A stretch of 64,000 nucleotides of DNA from UBA5158 sp040389045 (GTDB lineage Bacteria > Pseudomonadota > Gammaproteobacteria > DSM-16500). Positions 15,791-24,148 of the stretch are shown here, piece by piece; the first letter of the stretch is position 1; each line of letters opens with the position of its first letter. The notes under the pieces were generated by a model that did no database searches, was not told where the DNA came from, and saw only the letters and a program-made list of their open reading frames with translations. The translations under genes were made by a program, and so were the position numbers. Location of the stretch: assembly GCA_040389045.1 (NCBI GenBank), contig JAZKAT010000014.1, positions 1-64,000 on the forward strand, given 5' to 3'.

Positions 15791-16883
15791 AGTTAAGGCC
15801 CGTCAAGTTTTGGGCGCCACCTGCTAACATATCATAGGCTTTATAAATTGCATGTTGATTTTGATCATAAACTTTTGCATCCAACTTGTGATCATATTCA
15901 TCTTTACCAATAACAACAGGTAATTGTAGAACCATCGAGGTAAACTTTTCGGATTGCATTTTGGGGAAAAGCTTTCTTTCCTCAGGCCAAAGATCCCTGA
16001 CTATCGAGTTAGCCCAACCTTCAAATTGATAATTCGGAGAAAATACCGTGCTAATCAATTCGTATCTATTGCGGGCTAAAGGTGTCTGGATTAAATCAAG
16101 CACGTTCTCTTTTAGGATTTGGACAACCCTAGGAATTTCATTGTAATGACGTATTTTGAAGTGTAATAAAATATAATCTCTATCTTCTTGCGGAATAAAT
16201 AAAACATCCTTTAGCGCTCGATCTGCATTTATCATTGTTGATAATGAATCCCGTTCGATAATCAATTTTAACGCTTTCGGAGGAATATTTTTATAAATTT
16301 CTTTTAATCTTTCCTCTATTTTTTTTTCTATTATTACTGTACTAGTTATATCTACTTCATATCTAGTTTTATATATAATATCTGCTTCATATTCACGGTA
16401 TAGTTCAAGCTTCTTTTGCTTCAGCTCGCAAAGAAATTTATAAAATTTTGGTAATGACTGAGGGTGGATATCGGGCAGGTGATGCGGGAAAAATATCTTA
16501 ATACTATATTCTATCCATAATATTTCTTTCATGGCGAAGAACAGTGAAAGTTTCTCAACTAATAAAGGCGATTTATTATTTCTAATTAATTCCTTAAACT
16601 CAGTATTAAAAGACGGAAAAATATAGGAATGTTCGGAGCGCTTAAAACCGCCCTCCAACTCTTCAGAGATAGAACTTACACGAGCAGATAATCCCTCTTG
16701 AGGGTACGCTAAGTTTTCAATGTATTTCTTCAGATTTTCAACGTTATCGGCAAAGATTTTAGTTTCTCTAGTATCATAGTTTTCTAATATCTTAAGCGCA
16801 TCAGCTTTGCCAATCAGTAGCGAATCTTCCATTAAGAGAGCGGTTTGATTCCGAAGAAACTTATCTACAGGACGGTTTCGCAT
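15624..16883 (-). CDS. large hypothetical protein, probably the 5' half of a frameshifted gene
   Basis: A helical, charged protein of about 370 convincing residues followed by some 50 that look out of frame. I recognise no family. The start at 16883 follows AAAGGCA; a longer frame to 16961 lacks a binding site. The convincing part ends near GGAQNLTGLNYEFQ, just before the run of five C on the coding strand that shifts into the frame of the membrane-anchored segment (14969-15790). The joined protein would be a soluble helical domain of about 390 residues, a membrane helix and a C-terminal tail, an effector-like layout for this group. Confidence 0.6.
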   Translation of the reverse strand: MRNRPVDKFLRNQTALLMEDSLLIGKADALKILENYDTRETKIFADNVENLKKYIENLAYPQEGLSARVSSISEELEGGFKRSEHSYIFPSFNTEFKELIRNNKSPLLVEKLSLFFAMKEILWIEYSIKIFFPHHLPDIHPQSLPKFYKFLCELKQKKLELYREYEADIIYKTRYEVDITSTVIIEKKIEERLKEIYKNIPPKALKLIIERDSLSTMINADRALKDVLFIPQEDRDYILLHFKIRHYNEIPRVVQILKENVLDLIQTPLARNRYELISTVFSPNYQFEGWANSIVRDLWPEERKLFPKMQSEKFTSMVLQLPVVIGKDEYDHKLDAKVYDQNQHAIYKAYDMLAGGAQNLTGLNYEFQSLPPTPFVQTHWFPHNYVIAGRCCRLICLLILCIAAHVRFLDASPWIEYGR

Positions 16884-17008
16884 AGCGTTGCCTTTTTTGT
16901 CTGATTTATCTCTAATTTTATCATTTTTTTGACAGTCAAGGTGAATCCCTAATAACCGCATAATTTGATTACCATTTTACCGAACGCTTACATTGATATG
17001 GCTCAATA

Positions 17009-17173
17009 TTATTTTTGCTGGTGAGGAGACACTGCTTCGTGTTCTAAGCATTCCATATATTTTTTAGAGTAGCGGGTTTTATCATGCGCTGAGATTTTTG
17101 GAAATAACCAGCCTCGTAAACTGGTTACGGTTTCATTTAATTCAACTGAACTGTATGTTGAGCGATATCCATT
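17009..17173 (-). pseudogene. possible gene remnant downstream of the SDR gene
   Basis: The reverse strand is open for 54 codons (tail GWLFPKISAHDKTRYSKKYMECLEHE and so on) without a good start codon. The composition looks coding, so this may be the 3' end of a lost gene. The rest of 16884-17191 holds nothing I can support apart from a short AACCAG/CTGGTT inverted pair around 17110. Confidence 0.25.
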
Positions 17174-17191
17174 TTAATGTTGCAATTATGG

Positions 17192-17893
17192 TTACCAAAC
17201 TTCCCCAAACGGTCTAACCTCAACTTCAAATGACCATGCCGATGAATCTTGCTGAGTTAACTCATAAACAGAATTGGCGACTGCTACTGGTTTAACAAAA
17301 TAGCTATCGGGTTTATTTGGCATTTGCTGCCGAGTTTTCGGTAAATCCACCACGCCATCAATAATGATTAAAGCCACATGAATTCCTTGAGGCCATAAAT
17401 ATTTCGCCATAGATTCAGCAAGACTACGCTGTGCGGCTTTTGCCGGTGCAAAAGCGGCTGTTTTAATTCCTCCACGCCTTGATGCCGTAGCTCCAATAAT
17501 AATGATGCTACCGCTACCATTTTTCTTCATTGTGGGAATAACTTGCTGCGCGGCCAGCATTAAGCCAAATGCGTTAACACGCCAGTTAGATTCGAAGTCT
17601 GCTGGTTTGATTTCTTCAATATTGCCCCACGCGCCCGAACCCGCGTTGTAAACCAGAACATCAATCGCCCCCAAGTCATGTTGAATTTGCGAAAAAACTT
17701 GTTTAATAGAATTTTCATCACTCACATCACATTCATAAGCGTTCGCGTTACCAAGTTCGTCAGCCAATTTTGCACTTAAGGTGGTTGTTCTTGCCAATAA
17801 AGCCAAATGGTAACCCTCTTTTGCAAAGCGAGTCGCTATAGCCGAGCCATTACCAGGGCCTACACCAATTATGACGCATAATGATTTTTTCAT
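17192..17893 (-). CDS. short-chain dehydrogenase/reductase with Tyr-to-Phe change
   Basis: A 233-residue SDR. The nucleotide-binding turn is GVGPGNGSAIA (residues 10-20), NAG lies at 83-85 and the catalytic serine region is GATASRRGG (Ser138). The classical YxxxK is FAPAK here: Phe148 replaces the catalytic Tyr while Lys152 remains. I recall an SDR subgroup that carries AAFAxAK at this place, so the change is probably a family trait and not decay. Its reaction is then uncertain. It is monocistronic as far as can be seen and divergent from the acetyltransferase gene. Confidence 0.85.
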   Translation of the reverse strand: MKKSLCVIIGVGPGNGSAIATRFAKEGYHLALLARTTTLSAKLADELGNANAYECDVSDENSIKQVFSQIQHDLGAIDVLVYNAGSGAWGNIEEIKPADFESNWRVNAFGLMLAAQQVIPTMKKNGSGSIIIIGATASRRGGIKTAAFAPAKAAQRSLAESMAKYLWPQGIHVALIIIDGVVDLPKTRQQMPNKPDSYFVKPVAVANSVYELTQQDSSAWSFEVEVRPFGEVW

Positions 17894-18085
17894 TTTAGTT
17901 CCCGAAGTACGAAATTTTTAAGTAGACAGTAGAGAGTTCATATTAATTGCTTCTGTCAGATAGAGCCAGGAGTCAAACTCTACTAAAATCAACAATACTG
18001 GTTTAATAGTGTAAATTATTTGCAATGCAAACTAATATTTTGTATCATGCAGCTACTTTTAACATTTCATATTGAGAGTAAGCTG

Positions 18086-18979
18086 ATGAGCCCGCTAGCG
18101 AAACTTTATTTAAAACATCTGGGTTTGAAGCAACAAGAACCTTCATTCGAATATTTATGCCTGTTACAAAAAAAACATATTGAAACCATTCCACATGAAA
18201 ATATTGATGGTATTTACAATATCGCCTCCTCATTTGATATTCCCGACCTCTTAAATAAATACCTTATTGAGAATCGAGGCGGCATGTGTTTTGAGCTGAA
18301 TTATTCTTTTGGCTGGCTATTGCATGAATTAGGCTTTCAAGTCGAAATGTTATTAGCAGATGTTCGTGCCTATGACTTACATAAGGAAAATAACGCTTAT
18401 CCTACCCATCCGATTAATATAGTGCATTTGGATTCAGTGAAATTCGTTGCCGATGTCGGTTGGTGTGATTCCTATCGTCATCCATTGGCATTAGAAACTA
18501 CAGAGTACACGGATGCTACTGGCAAATATCGAATTATTCCAACTGAGGATGAAAAATATGTTATGCAAAAATGGTTTGAACCTACTTGGGTAGATCAATT
18601 TGTTTTTGACAAGCCGATAGGTCCACGTGAAAACTATTCCTACCCAGAGCGTTTTTTAGCTGCTCATGCTTACACACATGTTGGTAATGGATATTTATTT
18701 ACAACCTTATTTAAATTTACCAAAGTGCATGCTGAAGGCCATCGCACCATTTGGGGTGACCAGCTGTTGACAAGACAAGCTGAGCAGAAAGACAGTAAGC
18801 CCTTGGTAAAATTGATATCAACCACATTGGAAGAAGACTTCCAAGTACCTGCCAAGATTGCCCAACAATGCGTACCGATAACACGTTCACTCAGTATGAT
18901 GTTTTCACGGCGACCCGTTAAGGAAAAAGAGCTGCTGCAGACACTGCAATCAAACAAACTAACGCTTTCTAACACGTAG
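18086..18979 (+). CDS. arylamine N-acetyltransferase
   Basis: A 297-residue NAT family protein, slightly longer than the usual 280. The catalytic triad is visible at nearly the canonical positions: Cys68 in RGGMCFELN, His108 in PTHPINIVHL and Asp123 in FVADVGW. NATs transfer acetyl from acetyl-CoA to aromatic amines and hydrazines, or act on related acyl substrates. The start at 18086 follows GAGAG; the frame extends to 18020 but that part is an unlikely N-terminus. It is divergent from the SDR gene and convergent with kptA. Confidence 0.92.
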   Translation: MSPLAKLYLKHLGLKQQEPSFEYLCLLQKKHIETIPHENIDGIYNIASSFDIPDLLNKYLIENRGGMCFELNYSFGWLLHELGFQVEMLLADVRAYDLHKENNAYPTHPINIVHLDSVKFVADVGWCDSYRHPLALETTEYTDATGKYRIIPTEDEKYVMQKWFEPTWVDQFVFDKPIGPRENYSYPERFLAAHAYTHVGNGYLFTTLFKFTKVHAEGHRTIWGDQLLTRQAEQKDSKPLVKLISTTLEEDFQVPAKIAQQCVPITRSLSMMFSRRPVKEKELLQTLQSNKLTLSNT

Positions 18980-18993
18980 AAAAAATCTGATCT

Positions 18994-19040
18994 GGTATCA
19001 AGTAACCTCAATCAACAGCCAAAAATTACCTGCTTATATG
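18994..19040. repeat. repeat A, copy 6, left half only
   Basis: GGTATCAAGTAACCTCAAT, then the middle part with a few changes, breaking off at about 19040 where kptA begins. The right arm is gone. It lies between the converging NAT and kptA genes. Confidence 0.8.
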
Positions 19041-19046
19041 CTCATT

Positions 19047-19598
19047 TCACTTTTTTATATCCAAATATTTTGATGGAATAAAATCGGCTAACCAGACATG
19101 ATCATTGCCAACATAAAATTTCACTCCATCATGATAAGCCTTCCTTGCTTCAATACTTAGTATTACAGGAGTAGATGATTTTCTATATCCAACTTCCATA
19201 GCAATTTCTTCATTTATGGACAAATGAATAAATTGACGCTTCATTGGCTTTAATCCTTCTTTACTTACAAGCTCTGCAACTTGTGGAGTTGTACCGTGAT
19301 ATAGGATTTCTGGAGGTTCAACCTTATGCTTTTTTAACTTCTCATCTAAGGAATGACCATACAAGGCGCGGATTTTATCGTTTATTAATTCAAATCTCTG
19401 CTTAGGCGAGTGATTAATAATTTCAACTAAATCAGATATCGTCAAAGTCTGCCATTCATCCTTTTCCTTACGAAGAACCTGTAACAAATCTTGAATAGAA
19501 ACCCATCCCTCCTGATCCATTTCTAATTTATAATCAGATGGAGCATGACGAAGAATATATGAGATTTTTTTGCTAAGGGATGTCAGGGATTTTTTCAT
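19047..19598 (-). CDS. kptA: RNA 2'-phosphotransferase KptA/Tpt1
   Basis: A 183-residue KptA/Tpt1 protein. Conserved blocks: LSKKISYILRHAP at the N-terminus, DQEGWVSIQDLL, IRALYGHS, LYHGTT, a GLKPMKRQFIHLS block and the closing VWLADFIPSKY. Family members remove a 2'-phosphate from RNA with NAD, giving ADP-ribose 1'',2''-cyclic phosphate. The Arg-His-Arg-Arg set expected for catalysis is present in these blocks. In bacteria without tRNA splicing the true substrate is unknown; repair of damaged RNA or other ADP-ribosyl transfer has been proposed. It ends next to the truncated repeat A copy. Confidence 0.93.
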   Translation of the reverse strand: MKKSLTSLSKKISYILRHAPSDYKLEMDQEGWVSIQDLLQVLRKEKDEWQTLTISDLVEIINHSPKQRFELINDKIRALYGHSLDEKLKKHKVEPPEILYHGTTPQVAELVSKEGLKPMKRQFIHLSINEEIAMEVGYRKSSTPVILSIEARKAYHDGVKFYVGNDHVWLADFIPSKYLDIKK

Positions 19599-19730
19599 AA
19601 ATTAACCTTAATCTAAAATGGACAGCCTTTCTTCATCCGCTCTCTTTTTAAAAATATCAAAAATTCCAGTTACTTTTTTAAAACCATCAAGGTTTATTGT
19701 TGGCTCATAGTGATTTTTGCGTCACACGCA

Positions 19731-21026
19731 CTAAAATCCTGGCAATGTTAATCTTCCTTTTCTTGTTTCATACCAAATTTGACCCGGACTTTTCTTGGGT
19801 TGTGAAAAGAATAATGGCATTGACTGCGAGCGTTTCATCTTGAATTTTTCTTCTTCAATGTATTTTTTTTCATCCTCAGATATTCGCTCGTTATTTCGTT
19901 CGAATATTTTTAAATGCAATCTATTTATTGATCTATTTGCAATCGCCAATTTTGCTACTGTTTGAGGAAATGTCACTGTAACGAGTAAAACATTTTGATT
20001 AAATATTTTACCGGCTCTTGAGCCCATTGCATGCATGTTCCGAATAGCTTCCGGACCAATTAATAGCGATGGCACTATGATCTCATCATTTGCAGTAATA
20101 TCCTTAAAGATTCTAGAAATATCTTGAAATAATGAAGATGTAGTATCAGTAAGAATGTCAATAGTTTCAATTGTGTGATGTTCAACTTTACCATCAATAT
20201 TGATTGATTTTTTAACTTTATCAGGATGAATTTTTAAGTAGATACTTCTTAATTCCGCTAATAGTTTTCTAGTAGTCATGTTTTCTAAAGGTAAATTTAA
20301 ATAACCGCATGCATAAACTAAGCGACGCATTTTATATTCACTCAGCTTTTTTGTTGTTTCAATTTGTTCTACTTTGGAATAAATAGAGCATGTAGCTATA
20401 TAATCTTCAGCTTTAATGATGTCTTTTATTGAGGTTATAAAATAATTATCCCATTTGTTTCGTACCTCTTCGTGACTTAAGGTTCGATACTCACCTAAAG
20501 TTGTTGAGTATTCAATATTTCGATTTTCTATCTTCATATTGCTTTGCCAGGATAATGTGTCGAAAACTAACCTGCTGATAATTTTTTTGAAAGCGGATGG
20601 AAAAACTTTCAAATAAGCTTCAGGTATTGAAAAAGTTGATTCGCCAAGATTTTGACAATTAAGGTATGGCTTGCAAACTTCAGTGGCCAGCCACAAGCGG
20701 GTAAAAGCGATATCTCTAGCTTGACCAGTTATGCGTAACCAGCAGCGTGTGAAAAATGATTTATTATCATATTCTGTGAGTTGTTTCATAGCGTATTTTA
20801 GCCAAGAATCATCATGTGATAACGACCAACCTGGAGCGAAAGGGTGATGTTCACGGCGCCTTACCACATCAACTTGCGAGGTTGTAATTAAACTTTTAAG
20901 CTGGGCGATGTGAATAGCAAAATTACGTTGATTTACCTCGTTGGGGGGCGGCATTTTTTTGAAAATGCCGTCAGTAAATACATTAAAGTAAAAGTTTGAT
21001 AAGCCTTCATAAAGTCTGTAAAACAT
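19731..21026 (-). CDS. effector-like protein with a J-domain-like HPDK segment
   Basis: A 431-residue soluble protein of no family I can name. Residues about 234-272 resemble the core of a J domain: LVYACGYLNLP, a second helix (KLLAELRSIYLKIHPDK) and the HPD tripeptide at 267-269, which in DnaJ proteins stimulates Hsp70. The first J helix and the region after HPD are less typical, since an insertion follows. The rest is helical, with a basic Ser/Pro-rich tail. J-like proteins are known among effectors of intracellular bacteria; this role is inference. No binding site of note precedes the start at 21026. Confidence 0.6.
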   Translation of the reverse strand: MFYRLYEGLSNFYFNVFTDGIFKKMPPPNEVNQRNFAIHIAQLKSLITTSQVDVVRRREHHPFAPGWSLSHDDSWLKYAMKQLTEYDNKSFFTRCWLRITGQARDIAFTRLWLATEVCKPYLNCQNLGESTFSIPEAYLKVFPSAFKKIISRLVFDTLSWQSNMKIENRNIEYSTTLGEYRTLSHEEVRNKWDNYFITSIKDIIKAEDYIATCSIYSKVEQIETTKKLSEYKMRRLVYACGYLNLPLENMTTRKLLAELRSIYLKIHPDKVKKSINIDGKVEHHTIETIDILTDTTSSLFQDISRIFKDITANDEIIVPSLLIGPEAIRNMHAMGSRAGKIFNQNVLLVTVTFPQTVAKLAIANRSINRLHLKIFERNNERISEDEKKYIEEEKFKMKRSQSMPLFFSQPKKSPGQIWYETRKGRLTLPGF

Positions 21027-21208
21027 AATTATATCCTTTACCTATTTCTTCTTTTAGGATGTAAAATAGCGTTAATATTGACTGGTTGTCGCTCTTTACG
21101 TTCGTCTCTATCTAGATTTATATGTTCTTCTTTATGTTCTTCTCGATGTTCATTTTGCTCTGGTCTTCTAGCTTCAATGTATCGCATTTATCATTTAATT
21201 CAGATAAC

Positions 21209-21230
21209 GGGGTCAAGTATTCATTTGACA
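21209..21230. repeat. repeat B, left end only
   Basis: GGGGTCAAGTATTCATTTGAC without the rest of the element. It lies immediately after the stop of the gene at 21241-21825 (reverse strand). Confidence 0.75.
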
Positions 21231-21240
21231 TCTGGAAATT

Positions 21241-21825
21241 TTATACCCTGCTACGTTTATAGCTCTGCATACATGTATGCCAATCCAAACTATCATTATC
21301 ATCAATTAACAATGACATAGGCTTTCTCTCCACATTTCTATAATTCCCTTCCGGAGATGAAAAAAACATGTCTCTATGCGAATCAGCCACTGGAGATACA
21401 TTTAGCGTAGAAGTAGTTACATCTGGTGTTGAATTACTATTATTACTCTGATTTGTTACAACATGACGTAATGTAGAATGATCAAAACCAAGAATATTTT
21501 GGACATGAAAGTATTTACGGGATCTACCACCGATTTGAGTTAAATTTTTTGCTTCAACAGTACAATTTCGGCTACATGTTACGTCACCTTCCATATATAT
21601 ACTTTCTGAAGCTTGAAGATGCATATTACCTACATTGTTTCCATTAGCTTCCGTGACAAGTTTACCTCTAAACGTAATAAAAATATTTTTAGCAATCAAA
21701 GTGATATTTTTCTTTCTTGATACAATTGGTGCATCAATAATAAGATCGCCAGTTGGATTTACCAGTACAATCGATTCATCTGAAATAATGGGTGTATTGA
21801 TGGTACTTCGAGTCTCAATGATCAT
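21241..21825 (-). CDS. beta-helix-like protein, haemagglutinin-type repeat fragment
   Basis: A 194-residue protein starting after a perfect GGAGG. The first 110 residues are short alternating strands in the pattern of filamentous haemagglutinin repeats (IVLVNPTGDLIIDAPIV, ITLIAKNIFITF, MHLQASESIYMEGDV, CTVEAKNLTQIGG). The remainder is Ser/Thr/Asn-rich and disordered. There is no signal peptide or secretion domain. It resembles a piece of the giant protein at 24145-33408 on the same strand and may be a related small adhesin-like gene or a copy of part of one. Confidence 0.6.
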   Translation of the reverse strand: MIIETRSTINTPIISDESIVLVNPTGDLIIDAPIVSRKKNITLIAKNIFITFRGKLVTEANGNNVGNMHLQASESIYMEGDVTCSRNCTVEAKNLTQIGGRSRKYFHVQNILGFDHSTLRHVVTNQSNNSNSTPDVTTSTLNVSPVADSHRDMFFSSPEGNYRNVERKPMSLLIDDNDSLDWHTCMQSYKRSRV

Positions 21826-21997
21826 AAAACCTCCGCGAGAATTTTATAGGTTTAAAATAGATAAGTGCAACTATTATACACATATTTTGAACGATGTATA
21901 TTTTTTTGATCAAAAAATGGAATTAATACTTATTCACAACGTGTTATAATCACCCGGATTTCACTACGCCGCATCCAGAATACTTGCTTTAACTGTC

Positions 21998-22064
21998 GGG
22001 TTAGTGATAAAGGTTCGCATCCTCGTTTTTCTATGGTCGCATTTGTCTTTATCTAACTAACCCC
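21998..22064. repeat. imperfect inverted repeat in a gene-free gap
   Basis: GGGTTAGTGATAAAG faces CTTTATCTAACTAACCCC across about 35 bases. The right arm is followed by a T-rich stretch. This is the only structure I see in the 320-base gap 21826-22145 between divergent genes; it was not noticed elsewhere in the window. Confidence 0.4.
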
Positions 22065-22145
22065 TTGTTTTATTTATTTAATTTTAACCCTTGATACTGT
22101 CTTAATATTGAGCATCGATAATGCCGTTTTCCATAAATTGGGGGT

Positions 22146-22445
22146 ATGTTACAAATGGCCAACGTGACTGAAGAACAAAATCAGCACTTTAACGAGCTAT
22201 TGCTACAGTTAGATGGTATCGCTCGGTTAGCGAACTATAGAAATGAAGATTTCAATAACTCTTCCCGAGATGCTCAAGAAGAATTGTGTGAATTATTCAG
22301 TGCTCTGATTAGACTAAAAAAATTAACTCTCACAGACAATCGCGCATTGAGTTTGGAAATAAATGAATTTGTTAACGCAAATTTTCAATTATCTGAAGAA
22401 TTCAAAACAACAAGCAATATGCTTAATAAGCTTGATTTAATATAA
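22146..22445 (+). CDS. small helical hypothetical protein
   Basis: A 99-residue, all-helical acidic protein with heptad-like Leu spacing (FNELLLQLDGIARL, LCELFSALIRLKKL), so it may form a coiled coil or helical bundle. The ATG at 22155 is better spaced from GGGGG than the ATG at 22146; both remain possible. No family is recognised. It precedes the F-box-like gene by 116 bases on the same strand. Confidence 0.5.
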   Translation: MLQMANVTEEQNQHFNELLLQLDGIARLANYRNEDFNNSSRDAQEELCELFSALIRLKKLTLTDNRALSLEINEFVNANFQLSEEFKTTSNMLNKLDLI

Positions 22446-22561
22446 TACGATCAATAACAATTAAACAGTGCAATTATTGACATTAATTGATTAATAGATG
22501 TATCATTCCTCAATCTTAAAGTAATGTTTAACCCCTCTCATTTGATAAATGCCTACACATT

Positions 22562-23566
22562 ATGAAATTATCTGAACTTAAAAGTAGAATTATCTATTAC
22601 GATGAAAACAAAGGGATTTTCCGCAAAATTTTTGGCGATTCAACTTTTATATATTTATTGAAGCAATATATTCATCATCTCGGTCAGTTAACTACGCCCG
22701 ATACTGCCGATATCAGATTTAGTAGCTTTACCAGATATTTGGAAGAGCGGAGCATAGCTTTTCATTATCTTGATTTATTGGGATCAGAAACATTAAGTGG
22801 AAAATTTTTCAAAGTTTGGTTCAATGAAACGCCACCATTAATGACAATTCCTCCCTTATTCGAGAAATTTGAATTTAAAGCAATCACAGCGGCTTCGTTG
22901 GAGATTTATAGAACTGAACTGCCTCCTGTTACTTTCGATGCAAATAGAATGTTTTTTTATAATATTCTGGCCACAATTGAGCATACCGTGGATGTTAATG
23001 CCGATCTAATTGCTCATATGCCCCATATGGGAAATCCAGCAAGACAAGCTGGTTTTGAAATGAAAGCTGATGCAGAGGATAGGGTTGTTATATTTGGCGA
23101 AAATCGCGAAGGGCTGGGGGAAATTTTTAAAGAGAAAACTAATTCAAATAACTTTTCTCACTGGAATAGTAGCCACGCTGACATCAATGTATCTGATGAG
23201 ATCTTTGATTCGACTATCCACTCAATCCATATTGAACCACAATCCAAAGATACCAATCCAATCGGTACTCTAATTTCTTTAAAGAATGATCCCTTAAATA
23301 ATGATATGTGGGTTTTAATATTAACTTTTTTGAAAGTAAAAATGCTATTGCGTGTCAGGGCGACTAGCCATTTATTTCATAACTTACCTTTGCTACCAAA
23401 AGACGAAAAATATTATTTTTTCAAAAGTGCCGACTACCATTATCAGAATTTTTTGAAAACGTTACCCGCACCAAAAGTTATTACTCACCAACAAGAAAAT
23501 TTTATAGATGCCTATGATGATTATAACGTTGAACCAGATGGGACTGGTTTTGTTATGCGGCTCTAA
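22562..23566 (+). CDS. effector-like protein with an F-box-like motif
   Basis: A 334-residue protein with an unrecognised N-terminal two thirds. Residues about 243-277 read DPLNNDMWVLILTFL...LLRVRATSHLFHNL, which fits the F-box pattern (start LxxDxWxxIL, then xLLRxRxxSxxFxxL). F-box proteins bind Skp1 of the eukaryotic SCF ubiquitin ligase; bacteria that carry them usually deliver them into host cells, as Legionella does with LegU1 and AnkB. No secretion signal can be judged from the sequence. The C-terminal position of the motif is uncommon. The motif is seen; the role is inferred. Confidence 0.6.
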   Translation: MKLSELKSRIIYYDENKGIFRKIFGDSTFIYLLKQYIHHLGQLTTPDTADIRFSSFTRYLEERSIAFHYLDLLGSETLSGKFFKVWFNETPPLMTIPPLFEKFEFKAITAASLEIYRTELPPVTFDANRMFFYNILATIEHTVDVNADLIAHMPHMGNPARQAGFEMKADAEDRVVIFGENREGLGEIFKEKTNSNNFSHWNSSHADINVSDEIFDSTIHSIHIEPQSKDTNPIGTLISLKNDPLNNDMWVLILTFLKVKMLLRVRATSHLFHNLPLLPKDEKYYFFKSADYHYQNFLKTLPAPKVITHQQENFIDAYDDYNVEPDGTGFVMRL

Positions 23567-23599
23567 TGAAGTTTCTCACTTTCTGCCCAGCTTACAAAA

Positions 23600-24148
23600 C
23601 TATTCGTAATCTATTTCTACGCCGAACTTAGCTAGCATAACTTCTTTGAAATTTTTCATTATTTCTACTTGTTTGCTGGGCGTGATTTTTTCTCCGCTAT
23701 CCCATTTTGAGAATAATTTTTTATTTAAAATTTCGTAGCTTTTGTTGTTGGCTAAAACTTCCTTTTTCAATTTCACAGGAATCATTTTGGAATCTCCATC
23801 CACATATTTGAAAATGGTTAATGATTCCATTAAAATGAAGAATGAGTCTAATGGCTCTATCACATCAGTAATATTTCCATCATTAGAAACTTTCAAACTG
23901 AAATGTGACTTATTAAATTCACCATGTGCCATCTTTCCTGTACTCACTAAATCTTTAGGATAAAAGATACTACTTTCTATATTACTTCCTTCACTATCAA
24001 ATATCTGTACTAAATAATTAGATATAAAATCATCATCATTCTTGGCGATTCCAATAATGATACCTGTGAGACCCTTAAATTGTTTATCTTCTTCATCTTC
24101 CGAGATGATGGTGACTACTTCACGAAATTCAAGATTTTTCTGCATCAT
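23600..24148 (-). CDS. Imm31-like immunity protein for the adjacent toxin
   Basis: A 182-residue protein whose N-terminal 100 residues follow the Imm31 layout: FREVVTI, GLTGIIIGIAKNDDDF, YLVQIFDSEG and DLVSTGKMAHGEF. The C-terminal part is a longer helical extension than I expect for this family. Its ATG overlaps the end of the giant toxin gene (ATGA, four bases), the normal arrangement for toxin and immunity genes. It should bind and block the Ntox17-like tip of that protein in the producing cell's cytoplasm. Confidence 0.7.
   Translation of the reverse strand: MMQKNLEFREVVTIISEDEEDKQFKGLTGIIIGIAKNDDDFISNYLVQIFDSEGSNIESSIFYPKDLVSTGKMAHGEFNKSHFSLKVSNDGNITDVIEPLDSFFILMESLTIFKYVDGDSKMIPVKLKKEVLANNKSYEILNKKLFSKWDSGEKITPSKQVEIMKNFKEVMLAKFGVEIDYE

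Noticed and set aside
19047..19598. KptA as part of a defence or toxin system because of its accessory setting.
   Set aside because: KptA genes are scattered in bacterial genomes and nothing adjacent supports such a link.
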